In this document: in pieces, positions 1 through 9,200 of the stretch
How positions within the stretch are numbered: the first letter of the stretch is position 1
How the letters are laid out: the number at the start of each line of letters is the position of its first letter
DNA from: Entrophospora sp. SA101
Lineage: Eukaryota; Glomeromycota; Glomeromycetes; Entrophosporales; Entrophosporaceae
Assembly: GCA_958430865.1 (NCBI GenBank)
Contig: CAUDNR010000805.1
Location: 1 to 13,928, forward strand
Direction of reading: 5' to 3'
DNA length: 13,928 nucleotides
Translations under genes and position numbers: made by a program
Notes under the pieces: model-generated
Database searches by the model: none
What the model saw: only the letters and a program-made list of their open reading frames with translations
What the model was told of the DNA's origin: nothing

Positions 1-861
1 GAAGAGAAGTATTATTGTGAATCGTGATATCTAATGAGGGGCCCTGGTTCTGTATTAGTACAGATTTACATAAGGGATATTTACAATTATCACAAACGAA
101 CCTTTTTATATAATAATAAACACCCTAAATCATTGATATTTAATCAACCAATCATTAAAATCATTCGCCCGTTCAATTATCCATCCATACATCCATACAC
201 GTTTCATACATGGTATCTAACATTTTTTAAATTGTTAGAAATGAAATGGTTGATAGGATAATAAGTTTATTAAATAAGCAAGCAATCTATTTAGATCTTA
301 TTGAGGTAATAATGAAAATTTTAATCATCATCATCAACGTAATAAATAAATCATGATATTAAAATTAACCCCCTTTAATTTTAGGTCTTGTCTTTATTAC
401 CTGAATATTGGTCAATTGAAATGTTTAATGAGTTTTTAGTTAAATCAATAAGAAAAGATTATCATGAATATAGGGAGGGACAGATTTTAAAATCCATTTG
501 CCATGGTAAAAATGAAAAGGTATTATTAATATCAATATTATTAATATAATAACATTACTATAATGATGATGGTGATGATAGATTTTACTGATCAATCAAT
601 CGATAATTGATTTTTTATTGTTAGATAAAATGTGAATTATATCAAGCCTATCAAGAAATTGGGCCAATAGTCATTACGCAAAATGTAAAATGTACAATAT
701 GTGAAGATTATATCAGTGGATCAGATTTCTTACGTAAAACAAATAGTGATCTTGTTCATTTAAAATGTGAAAATCCCAATAATGAAAATGATAATAATAA
801 TAATTTACAACAAAAAAATGGCAATGAAAATAATAAACCAGCAGATCCATTAAATTCTTAA
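1..861 (+). CDS. Vps39/TGFBRAP1-family vacuolar sorting protein, C-terminal exons (5' partial)
   Basis: This is the C-terminal end of a subunit of the HOPS/CORVET class of endosome-vacuole tethering complexes. I read four exons: 1-8 (donor gtatta), 239-305, 385-519 and 625-861, with introns of 230, 79 and 105 bases; the first intron has a good branch site (ctaac at 217-221) before ttag. Frames join cleanly (AA|A at the first junction, phase 0 at the next two) into about 148 residues. Visible family marks are a helical segment LLNKQAIYLDLIEVLSLLPE, typical of the clathrin-repeat end of Vps39-like proteins, and a terminal metal-binding motif C-x2-C (KCTICED) followed by H-x2-C (VHLKCEN). The tail after it is Asn-rich low complexity and ends at TAA 859-861. 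It could be the Vps39 orthologue or the Vps3/TGFBRAP1 paralogue; the window is too short to decide. The rest of the gene lies upstream of base 1. Confidence 0.82.
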
Positions 862-1073
862 AGAGGGATATTTATATTTATTTAAACTCTCGATTAGAAA
901 ATAATATTAATGTATATATTATATAAATATATATATAAATAATATATAATTTTTATTTAATAATAAATAATAGTAAATACTTTTTTATTTTAAATATGTT
1001 TTGAATTGCACCTTGCTCTCTTTTTTATTTACAATATGTTTAGAATAAACTATATATATTCTGTGAAGTTGGT
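862..1073. other. AT-rich 3' flank of the Vps39-like gene
   Basis: Very AT-rich sequence with runs of ATATAAATA, consistent with a 3' untranslated and intergenic region. I see no gene in it. Confidence 0.5.
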
Positions 1074-1436
1074 GTGCGAATATACGTACTTAATTTTCTT
1101 CTAATTAAAATTATAAGGAAGGAATACTACACCAAAAGATATACAGTACCAACCGTCTACTTTTATCACGCATCACAAATTAATCCTCGTATGGCAAGTC
1201 GTCCGTCTCGCGGATGGAAAGGCATTCCTCCAACTCGTCCAATTGAGAAAGTGCCATGGAACCACCTTCAAAACGTTAACGGCCTTTTTTTCTTAGTATA
1301 CAAATCAACCTCTAGAATTAGTGATGCCTATACTACTACATCAGGATGGATTCCTGTGAACACGTTGAGGGGTTGGTTATGCAATCAGGTTGTGAGACGT
1401 TTCCATATATCGTTTTTTATGGACGGGTGCAATTGA
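1074..1436 (+). CDS. Hypothetical small ORF, family not recognised
   Basis: An open frame of 120 codons in a patch that is clearly less AT-rich than its surroundings. An internal ATG at 1191 would give 81 residues starting MASRPSRGWKGIPPTRP and covers the higher-GC part, so it is the better start if the frame is real. The product is basic, with many Arg and Trp, and has no signal peptide, membrane segment or motif I recognise. No intron is needed. It may be a fragment of an old mobile element or simply a chance open frame in a GC-richer patch. The opposite strand is broken by stops here. Confidence 0.22.
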   Translation: MRIYVLNFLLIKIIRKEYYTKRYTVPTVYFYHASQINPRMASRPSRGWKGIPPTRPIEKVPWNHLQNVNGLFFLVYKSTSRISDAYTTTSGWIPVNTLRGWLCNQVVRRFHISFFMDGCN

Positions 1437-1950
1437 TTGAGCAAATTCGAATAGTGTAGTTTGAAGCTAGCCATTATAGCCGTTATAAACTTCCAAGAAT
1501 TCGAAAATATTACTAGCATTTCTGGAGATCCAAAGCACAGATAGGCGAGTTTGAGACGAAATTCGAATGCATTTGTGAGTGATAGCAGGTATGTTTATAC
1601 GTTTTTTGTAGCGATATGTTAGACTACGAACATTTGGCACGAAATATTAACATCATTTGGGTCAAGACAATAACCTATTTTATTAAATTCGAAACATCTA
1701 AATAGGACGGCTGTCCTTTCAAGCACACATGGATAAAAAAATAAAACGTGGGCGAAATCTTTTTATTTTGTTTAATAATTATTCGCGCGTTGCATGGGAG
1801 AAACATGTTGGCTCCAAGAACTCCTCGAAAGGAACTAACAGTTTCTAATCTTTAGCCCGCTATCATTATTACTACCACTGTTGTAGAAATTATTATAATA
1901 ATAAAAAATCGAAACTATTCTAATGCCGGCGTTCTTCTTCACTGTGCATC
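1437..1950. other. Intergenic DNA, no gene seen; repeated AATTCGAA-type motif
   Basis: No supported gene on either strand. The only structure seen is a motif of the form AATTCGAA occurring four times within 250 bases (near 1443, 1497, 1561 and 1685). The base composition stays less AT-rich than the rest of the window, which may mean that this patch has a different origin. Confidence 0.35.
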
Positions 1951-2068
1951 ATGGCTGACGGCGAGTTTGATGATAAATGTTGTTACATTTGAAGGTGCTG
2001 AGAATAACGACGACTACGTTGACGATGTAGATATCTTTCAAACAAATGTTCCTCTACTGGAACAATAA
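1951..2068 (+). pseudogene. Acidic ORF fragment with a frame break
   Basis: An ATG at 1951 opens a frame reading MADGEFDDK and stops at TGA 1990-1992. The overlapping +2 frame (ATG at 1970) then reads FEGAENNDDYVDDVDIFQ and ends at TAA 2066-2068. Read together, the two halves look like one acidic N-terminal segment split by a frame shift in the region about 1975-1985. The Asp/Glu-rich, Tyr- and Phe-dotted composition is like the acidic N-terminus of some small RNA polymerase subunits (Rpb6 type), but no diagnostic core follows, so this is a guess. A GT-AG intron short enough to mend it (16 bases) is not credible. It may also be noise. Confidence 0.25.
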
Positions 2069-2159
2069 TATTATATTGTCACGATCTTTCCTTTTGTCTA
2101 CATACAATGATTACAATAAGGTTGCCTCTGGGACACGAATTCAATTTCTTCCTTATCTG

Positions 2160-2402
2160 TTAGCCATTGGACTGTACAGCTTCCTTTAATATGTCCATGG
2201 GTTTTGCAGGAATAACAGACCCAGGATTATCCTCTGGTTTATGATAATATGATTTAAGCAATTTACGATTTTCGTGGAAATAAACGAACACTGGGTGAAT
2301 TAATCGAGAATCTTTTAATATTCCCCTTGAGGAGAATTTCTTAATAGACGTTGTAAAAGGTTCCGATTTGGTAACTCCCAAGTATGGGTTCGTCAATTGC
2401 AT
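2160..2402 (-). CDS. Hypothetical 80-residue protein
   Basis: A single-exon frame from ATG at 2402 to TAA at 2160-2162, not overlapped by a better frame. The bases just upstream on the minus strand (2403-2445) are A/C-rich and pyrimidine-poor, like a fungal 5' leader. The product is basic, soluble and lacks a signal peptide or membrane helix; recognisable stretches include FSSRGILKDSRLIHP and YFHENRKLLKSYYHKPEDNP. The N-terminal third is rich in Ser, Thr and Lys with few acids, which would fit a mitochondrial presequence, but this is weak. I do not recognise the family. It could be a small real gene or the first exon of a longer one whose remainder I could not find. Confidence 0.35.
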   Translation of the reverse strand: MQLTNPYLGVTKSEPFTTSIKKFSSRGILKDSRLIHPVFVYFHENRKLLKSYYHKPEDNPGSVIPAKPMDILKEAVQSNG

Positions 2403-2791
2403 GTTTTATTAATGTATGTACGGTTTTGGTTTGTGATTTGAGTTATTTTAAACATTTCGAATGTGTTCATTAACAATCATGCGTTTGAAAAAGTTCCTCG
2501 GTTGTATATTATTAAAATTAATAACATTAATGATATCAAATTAGCCAATTAAATTCATACAAGGTTTAAATAATAAATTTTATTAATAGATGAACTGAAT
2601 GAAAAGGGATAAATGATTAATTATCTTTTTGTCTTTTTTTTTTAATAAATAAAACCTCAGTCCATTTTGGGAACAATTAACTTAAATATAAACGTTAGCA
2701 TTAAATTATCTATATACACTACACAACGCAATTTTTTTTTTTCGAAAATTGTCTCTTTTTAAACAAAAAAAAAACTAAACTAATTCTCACG
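2403..2791. other. AT-rich intergenic spacer
   Basis: Homopolymer-rich AT sequence between the 80-residue ORF and the end of the OTU1-like gene; it should hold the 3' untranslated region of the latter. No gene seen. Confidence 0.5.
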
Positions 2792-3365
2792 TTAATTATA
2801 TTCTACGAAGTTTGTATGGCCTAATAATTTATTATAATTGTTACAATTATTATAATATTAATAATAACTTAATATATATATATAGTGTCGCTAAATTTTT
2901 ACCTGTGTCTTTAGCATGTTGTACTGCCTCCTTGTCACCCACTAATCCTTTTTCACATTGACCACACCTTCAAGTAACATTCGGTGTATATGTATACTTG
3001 TGAAGCTATAAATATAAATACAAGTATGTAAGAGACAGATGATTGGAATGGGGGGAATCATATATAATATACTCTACAATAAATCTACAAAATACCTTTT
3101 TCATTTTATTTGCAATGCTAATTGCTCCATTTAGAATTGATTGGTCAGAAATTTCAAAAATTGTTTGATCATAATCTTTATCAGCACTAATCATGGGAGT
3201 TAAGGCAACTGCATCATAATCTTCAAAAAAAAAGAAAAAGTAAAAAGTAAAAGGGGAGTTTTAAAAGAGATTTTTTTTAAAGGTATATGAAGATTATTAT
3301 TTTCCAAAAAAAAACTTAATACTTACGAATTCCGCTAATAATTCAATTGTATTTATATCATATTG

Positions 3366-3400
<35 letters not shown>

Positions 3401-4911
3401 TAAGATTATTCTTGAAAAATCATACCTATAAACTATATATACACATTGATCATAATTGCCTTCTCCTATTAACAAATAGACGAACCACAAAATTAATGAA
3501 TAATTATAAAACTATTGAGGAATAGATCTAATTAAAAACAAATATATCTACCGTATTTATCAATTCTTCCTGTTCCTACATCTACGCTACGAATTTCTAA
3601 GAAATTTACAATTGGCAAAATTATTATGATTGTGATTGTGATTGTGATTATAATTTTTTGAAAGAGCAAGTTCAGTTCACAAATAATTAAAATTCTACGT
3701 CAAAATCTTTACCAACTTTATAATGAGAAGAAAAAATTGCCAATTCTTTTTTGTTTAAAAAATAAATAAATAAATAAAAATACATATATATTAATAAAAA
3801 TTTTCTAAACAATCATCAACAACAACAATAAAGACATGTTCCAACTATTTAATTGTTACCTATTGCACCTCCCCAACTATTCTTCTGTGCAATCCATTTA
3901 CAATACTCATTGCGTGATTTTCCCAAGATAATGTCAGAATAAGTTACAGGATCTTTGTTGACAGCATCAATTATAACTAAACATCAATAATTACAACAAT
4001 AATAATTATTATATAATTAATATACTTTATATTATATAAATATACGTGGTAATTATCCTCTTTCACTTACTCTGTCTTAATTTCTGTGCAACTTCTGAAG
4101 AATTTTCCAGTACATAGCTTTTATTATTTTTAAAAATGCTTTTAATTTTTTTTATTTTCTTAAAAAAAAATTTTTTTTTATAACAAAAATCTTCTTACCC
4201 TAAATAATTTATAATCAATTAATTAATTTTAAAAAAAAAAAAATTACGAAATTTCATTTAAATAAATTTTTTATACCAATTGCACGGAATAAACATGAAT
4301 TATCATCTGCCATTTCCTATATAAACAAACATTAAGATAATGAAAATTAAATTTTATATTAAATAAATTTTTCTTTAATAAAATGGTCTTTTTAGATAAA
4401 ATACCCTTAGAACAGCATAACCATTTTCTACTGGAGACGATATAACGGCATCTTTACTCATAGTAGTAGAATCATCACCAGTAGCGGTAATTTTCGATGA
4501 ATTCAAATTTCTATTAGTAATAGCAGCAGCAGCAGTTGGTGGTGGTGTTAAATCTGTAAGAAGAATAAGATCTCCATTTTGTATTCCTGCTGACTCTAAT
4601 GTTACTTCATCATTAGCACCGCATACTTTTGGAGGAAATCCTGTTTTCACTTATTATTGTATAAAGATGCAAGGATGGAACAGTCAGATTCCATTGTTTA
4701 TGTTTAATTATACGTTTATTTAATCGGTATATTATCAAAAATTAAAAACACATGTATATTCCTTTAACCAATTTTTTCCCTTACACTCTTGATATGCTGG
4801 TGAAACTCCGTTGATTCGTTGAATTTCTTGTCTTAATTCTATCATTTTCGATTTCTCGTTCAAACTAGTGATAATGTGTACTTGGTCTTTATTTCGAAGT
4901 CGAAGTCTCAT
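2792..4911 (-). CDS. OTU1/YOD1-type ubiquitin thioesterase, 13 exons, with in-frame TGA before the zinc finger
   Basis: Deubiquitinase of the OTU family that in yeast and animals works with the Cdc48/p97 segregase. Exons read from the minus strand: 4911-4785, 4649-4405, 4316-4277, 4199 (one base), 4117-4071, 3976-3860, 3745-3713, 3596-3552, 3465-3426, 3334-3327, 3220-3096, 2996-2903 and 2820-2792. They sum to 951 bases, or 316 residues plus stop, close to the family's usual 300-350. Domains: a UBX-like domain, residues 1-75 (starts MRLRLRNKDQ; GFPPK at 47-51); an Ala/Thr/Ser-rich linker; an OTU domain, about 117-260, with D129-N-S-C132 as catalytic Asp/Cys, WGGAIE at 188-193 and H235 in SGIHYDA; and a C2H2 finger C287-x2-C290-x12-H303-x5-H309 at the end. 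Codon 285, normally Leu in this motif (T-L-R-C), is TGA here, so an unsuppressed product would be 284 residues without the finger. The family call is firm; whether this copy is fully functional is open. Confidence 0.88.
2970..2972 (-). other. In-frame TGA at codon 285 of the OTU1-like gene
   Basis: Reading YTYTPNVT-stop-RCGQC, the TGA sits where relatives have Leu; one base change (TTA to TGA, base 2971) explains it. The reading frame, finger residues and last two exons are intact on the far side. I found no alternative donor or acceptor that skips it in frame. The stop lies 67 bases upstream of the last intron, so the message could be a nonsense-mediated decay target. Confidence 0.75.
3327..3334 (-). 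other. Eight-nucleotide microexon at the catalytic histidine
   Basis: Minus strand tattag|CGGAATTC|gtaagt. Together with AG from the exon before and AT from the exon after, it encodes S-G-I-H, so the codon of catalytic His235 is itself split by the next intron (3221-3326). Both splice signals match consensus and the frame fits exactly. Confidence 0.8.
3369..3396. repeat. (AT)14 microsatellite
   Basis: A 28-base perfect AT dinucleotide run inside the intron between the OTU1-like exons at 3465-3426 and 3334-3327. Confidence 0.95.
4199..4199 (-). other. Predicted one-nucleotide exon of the OTU1-like gene
   Basis: The exon ending ATT G at 4277 and the exon beginning C TAT GTA at 4117 are one base short of a continuous frame. 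Between them the minus strand reads atttag|G|gtaaga (4204-4194): a good acceptor, one G, then a good donor. Using it gives ATT G-G-C TAT GTA, that is I-G-Y-V, just what the OTU family has after SCLFRA. The two flanking introns become 77 and 81 bases, the normal size in this gene, instead of one of 159. Alternatives are a one-base deletion or an assembly error. Confidence 0.6.
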
Positions 4912-5340
4912 ATTTATTTTTAAAAAAAAAAAAAAAAGAAAAAATTGTCGATATCACTTTAATTTTACAAAACAGGAAGACAGTGCAGATTTTGGTCATT
5001 TTTTTATAGTAACTCGTAATTTATAAATTATATGCACAATTATACAGGCCTTACTTTATATATTATTTATTGCGTAATCTATGTTCAATAATTTTTAAAA
5101 ATTTTTTTTTTTTAAATTCACTCCTAACATTATTTAGGTAAAAGAAATATTTTTTAAAAATAAATTATTTAAATGATGATTTAAAATACTTATCCTACAC
5201 TCTGAATAAATATAAATATATGTTGAAACATAATAGTTTCAGCCTTGTCTGATAATTAAATAATTTATTATGTTTTATTGTTTATTTAAAAAAAATTATT
5301 TTATTAAGATTGTTTAAATTATTTATTTCTTTAATTCCTT
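4912..5340. other. Upstream region of the OTU1-like gene
   Basis: AT-rich spacer that must hold the promoter of the OTU1-like gene. It contains a long A run directly before the start codon (4921-4937) and further A and T homopolymers. No TATA box or other site can be called with confidence, and no gene is seen. Confidence 0.4.
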
Positions 5341-6690
5341 TATAGAGTTTTTTTGAAAAATCCAAAGATAAGGTTGGTAGATGATGGTTTTGCTGGTAAT
5401 TATTTAATTAATGATAGTAGTATTATTATTTGTGATTTTAAAATGATGATAATTTGTAGACGGGCGGACAGAATCAAAACATGTTGAATGTCTACTATTT
5501 TTTTTTTTTAAAAAAAATGCCTGATTTTTGTTTTCCTCTCTCTCAAAACATTCATTTACTCAAAAAATTATGCATTAGAGTTTTATTAATAATATTTTTA
5601 TTTTAATCAATTCATTTTTATAGTTTTGATATTTGACTAGACGATTGAATCCGGGAAATGACCATATTTGGTGAGTTACATTTGAATCTTTATGCTAGAC
5701 AGAGAAAAAAGAGAAAAATATGGCTTTATATAATAGAAATGATTAAAAATTCTTTATAATCAACAGACTGAATTTATTTAGTAGTGTTGACAACCAAGTT
5801 CGGTTCATCAATGATCTTTTGTTATATAAATTAAAGAATTATTCATAACTAATCATTATAATTTTTTTGATTAATAATAATCTTATTATTTATTATTATT
5901 AAGGCTCTGAATGATTCGATTTGTATCCAACAGACAATCTTTTATCTGGGTCTGTAATGTGTACAGTTGGCCTGGAAGAACAACTTTTACTTAATACATT
6001 TACTTGATGATCTTTGAGTATTTCATGGTAAATACTTTTTTTTTATTTGGAGAAATCAACTTTAAATTTAGAGTTCATGTATAATAAATTTGAAAGAAAT
6101 TTGTTAAATAAAATTTAATTAATCTGATTTCATAAAAAATAATTATGCTTATAATTAACAAATAGTAAATTGATTGGATTTAATCAAAGCATGATTCATA
6201 TCCAATTCTTAATTATTATTCCGATGTTTTTTTCATAGAAAGTTCCTTTACAAGTAGACATCAAACTTTATACGAACAATTGTTATTGTTATTACGTCAT
6301 AGGGAATTACAGAGTCCATTTTTATTACACCTCCTTCGCTTGTCCCAAAATAGGAAGGAAAATTTTATGTAATAAAAATGATGTTATACCCAAAATCAAA
6401 ATGATTGGACTATTCCTTTAAATTCACGCGCGTGAAATTCAAGCTAACCGATCAGGATTTTGTATCCAAACACCCCAAAACTTAATTGATCCAAACAATT
6501 ACTTTATAGAAAGATCCAAATTTTTCATTTGGTGAAATTGAAATCCGCAAATTATGTGGAGAGGGAGAGAATTTACTGTCAACAAAAAATGAATCCTAGA
6601 AATAAAAAATGGAGAAGATGAAAATAATAATAATGGTGAAACCAAATAATACTCATCAATAGCCTCCAATGCAATTGCTCTGATGGTTTT
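5341..6690 (+). pseudogene. Coding-like scraps of an unrecognised, probably decayed, intron-containing gene
   Basis: Several short stretches on the plus strand look coding rather than random. 5341-5487 reads LKNPKIRLVDDGFAGNYLI and continues to TGA. 6239-6372 follows a good acceptor (tttcatag) and reads a Leu-rich helical segment (HQTLYEQLLLLLRHRELQSP). 6422-6535 reads AREIQANRSGFCIQTPQNLI. 6510-6599, after acceptor tttatag, reads DPNFSFGEIEIRKLCGEGEN. Around 5960-5995 a frame gives MCTVGLEEQLLLNTFT, then two stops. I could not join them into one frame with plausible introns and do not recognise the family. They could be exons of one broken gene or of several. No start codon was assigned. Confidence 0.25.
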
Positions 6691-8042
6691 CTTCTCTTGA
6701 TTTTTTTAATATTTAATATTTATATATATATATTATTAAAATCACCATGTATTTTGTTCCCACTATTGCATGTGACTATACAATATTAATATTCATGATT
6801 TAGGTAAAGAGTTAATAATTGATAAATTGTAATACTAGCAAGAATCATGCAGAAATGAAAGAAATGGAACCTTTAAGGAGCCAATAAGAAATCTGGCAGT
6901 GGTAATTTTAAAAATGAATGACAAATCTTCAAGTGTGTACTGAAAAATGGAGAGTAAACATGCAGTTACCCATGTAATTTTTTCCGCAGGCAAGGAAAAT
7001 TGACGGGCTTTGGACAAGAAAGAGGTTTTAGCCTCCCTAAAAATTTAATTACATCATCATATTATCAGGGCACACTAGTCAGACTAGCCTTATGTACAGG
7101 ATGCATATAAGAATGACTGCAATTGCTTAAGTATTTGAATAATGCGCTTCAGCATCTATAAGTTTCATCCAACAATCATATTGAGTTGATTGGTGTTTCC
7201 AAATTTTCCAAGTCTCCATATAAGAAAGAGAGATATTCAATGGTTGTATTGCCTTCCTGATATTTCTTATTTATTGACATCAATAATGATTACATAAAAA
7301 TACCAGTCATTTTTTTGTTTATCATTTTGGTGCTTGAAAATGAAATTTGTTCACATACATGAAATTCAAATTAGATCAAATCACAGGATGTCCAAAGAAG
7401 GATAGCACTTTTGGATCAATAAGCAGAATAATTTGAATTTAAATTAAAAATGTTATGGAGCGGTTGTCGAAGTAGTAAAAGCATCCAAGATCTGATATTA
7501 AATATTTTTAAGGATAAATAAGGGCAAGTTTCACTTTATTATAAAAATAATGGAAACCTAATCAAATAAATGAAAATATTTAATCTTGTAGACGATGGAT
7601 TCAAAATTATAAGCAAAGTGTCAAAACCACCAATCACTAAATGATCTTGATTCCATAATGATGATGACCTTTGTACAAAAAGCATTCGAAATTTTGTATG
7701 TTATTTCTATTTTCACTAAAGTTGGTAAGAAATTGCAGAATACAGAACATGATCAAACTCTTGGATACATCACTGAATGTAGATTTCTTTGCTCTTATTG
7801 TTAATTTATTGCTTTATAACATTCCTTCAATAGAATTTCAATGGTAAGATTTTTAAAATTTTTTGTTTTTTGTTAGTTTAAACGAGTTCAACATTTTAGG
7901 AAAAGGACTACTCGGAGTCATTATGACATTTTTTGGATATTTTCTATTGTCATTTTATAAAGCCAAATGCCAAGTTTAATTGGTTTGTTTTTTGTTTCAA
8001 GGAATAAAATTCCACTGAATTTCTCAAAAGAATGTCGTGAGG
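6691..8042. other. Region with no intact gene; degenerate coding-like frames on both strands
   Basis: No complete gene. Weak coding-like frames occur: minus strand 7127-7267 (LNISLSYMETWKIWKHQST and on to a stop), plus strand 7600-7800 in two overlapping frames (NDLDSIMMMTFVQKAFEILY in one; LLDTSLNVDFFALIVNLLLY in the next). The frame change inside 7600-7800 looks like an indel in a former coding sequence. The 60-codon minus frame at 6835-7017 has no supporting feature. Old transposon or gene remains are the likeliest content. Confidence 0.3.
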
Positions 8043-8456
8043 GGTCTGATTCATTCCATCGACAGTCATTTCGTCGACAGTTCATATTTTAGCGTAACAT
8101 ACGCATTGATTATAGGAATCATGATAGAAGCGTCAGGAAATTTAGATAAAAATAAAAATTGGATACTCAAACATATTAATGACTGAATTTCAGGCACCTT
8201 GAAAAGAACATCGTCAGAAAAATAAATATTTTCTGAGTTTTGATTCAAACGAAACCTCAATACTATCCATTAGCATATTCTCAATTTGTTTGATTACACT
8301 ATTAAAAACAATAATTATCATCAATTATAATCACCAAAATAGTCAATAACAATATCATCACCATCACTATCATCACATGTAAGCTAACTGTCAGTGAAGT
8401 GTTTGTCGACGAAATGAACTGTCGGCGAAATGTGTGTCGATGAGATGAACGCGACC
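8043..8456. mobile_element. MITE-like non-autonomous element with 43-bp terminal inverted repeats
   Basis: Left end 8043-8085 (starts GGTC, ends CGACAGTTCAT) and right end 8414-8456 are inverted copies of each other, identical at 35 of 43 positions with no gaps. The interior is AT-rich with ATC/CAT-type repeats, and I see no transposase in it; the 64-codon minus frame at 8066-8260 overlaps the left repeat and looks like a by-product. The ends are built from subunits close to CATTTCGTCGACAGT: two on the left, four on the right (8387-8447). I see no clear target-site duplication, so the exact ends and superfamily are open. Confidence 0.65.
8387..8447. repeat. Four tandem ~15-bp subunits in the right arm of the element
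   Basis: Units 8387-8401, 8402-8416, 8417-8432 and 8433-8447 are variants of a 15-16 base sequence containing GTCGACGAAATG. The left arm carries only two such units. Confidence 0.6.
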
Positions 8457-9200
8457 GTTAATTCCCTTATGTTTTTCAGAAATGATCAGAATGATTTTAT
8501 TGATTCTCCCATTATTATTATACTGATATGTCGTAAGAATAAATTCTACAATCCTAAAAAAAATTGACAAATTATGTCATTATAACGGGAGTAAATTTAT
8601 ATCTATAAATTTGTTTTTTTTAAAAATATCATTATAATAATAGCAAGGTTGTTATTATAACAAATGTCGTTATAGTGGGAGACTCGCACAGAATAAATGC
8701 TATTTAAAACTGGAAATTTTCTATACAACCCGTTGTTAACACTACACTGGTTAATTTAGTTGATTCCTTGTGACCTAACTACTTTTCGTCCCCACAATAT
8801 CCAATATGTATTCTTTTATATTTAAAGAACATCATTTTAGGATAATAAAATAAATAAATAATTAAAGTGCCTGTTCATAGAAAACATGCCTTATTTTAAA
8901 TAAAATTCCTCGTGGAGACAATATATTTCATTAAAAATGATTTTTTTTACTTCAAAAGTAAGATATTGTTTATGATTTAAAAAAAATTGGAAAAATTTAA
9001 AATTTATAATAATTTCGTATTACGTTTTTGGCAAAACAATTACCATCCCATGTATATTCCATTTACAAAGCTCAAATAGTTCCTTTTATATCTATTTGAC
9101 CAATTGCAAAACTTGCTTTGGTTTATTTACGAATCAACTTAAGCAAGCTTGTTTAACAGCCTTACATTTGCTATAACAATTTTATTATAATAACTAAAGA
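8457..9200. other. Intergenic, decayed repeat DNA
   Basis: No gene seen. A diverged direct repeat of the form AAATGTCRTTATARYGGGAG occurs at about 8572-8591 and 8663-8682, and related TTATAACG motifs recur further right, near 9470-9482. This looks like the wreck of a transposable element. Confidence 0.35.

Noticed and set aside
34..261. 75-codon plus-strand frame
   Set aside because: It lies almost wholly inside the first intron (9-238) of the Vps39-like gene and runs out of frame into the next exon; it looks like an accidental frame.
2903..3096. Alternative splicing that skips the TGA at 2970-2972
   Set aside because: The acceptor-like CTTGAAG at 2974-2968 would need the exon before it to end two bases into a codon; I found no GT donor near 3096 in that phase.
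3006..3194. 62-codon minus-strand frame as a gene of its own
   Set aside because: It is the OTU1-like exon 3220-3096 read on into its intron, not a separate gene.
4375..4650. 91-codon minus-strand frame as a gene of its own
   Set aside because: It is OTU1-like exon 4649-4405 plus intron sequence; the GTG that seems to start it includes the last base of the intron's AG.
6835..7017. 60-codon minus-strand ORF
   Set aside because: Hydrophobic, with no recognisable motif, leader or splice context; the opposite strand is equally open in places. Not supported as a gene.
8066..8260. 64-codon minus-strand ORF
   Set aside because: Starts inside the MITE-like element, overlaps its left inverted repeat and ends in its AT-rich interior; no sign of a protein family.
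8340..8380. ATC/CAC-rich stretch as a CRISPR-like or coding repeat
   Set aside because: Simple low-complexity sequence with no regular spacing, in a eukaryotic setting.
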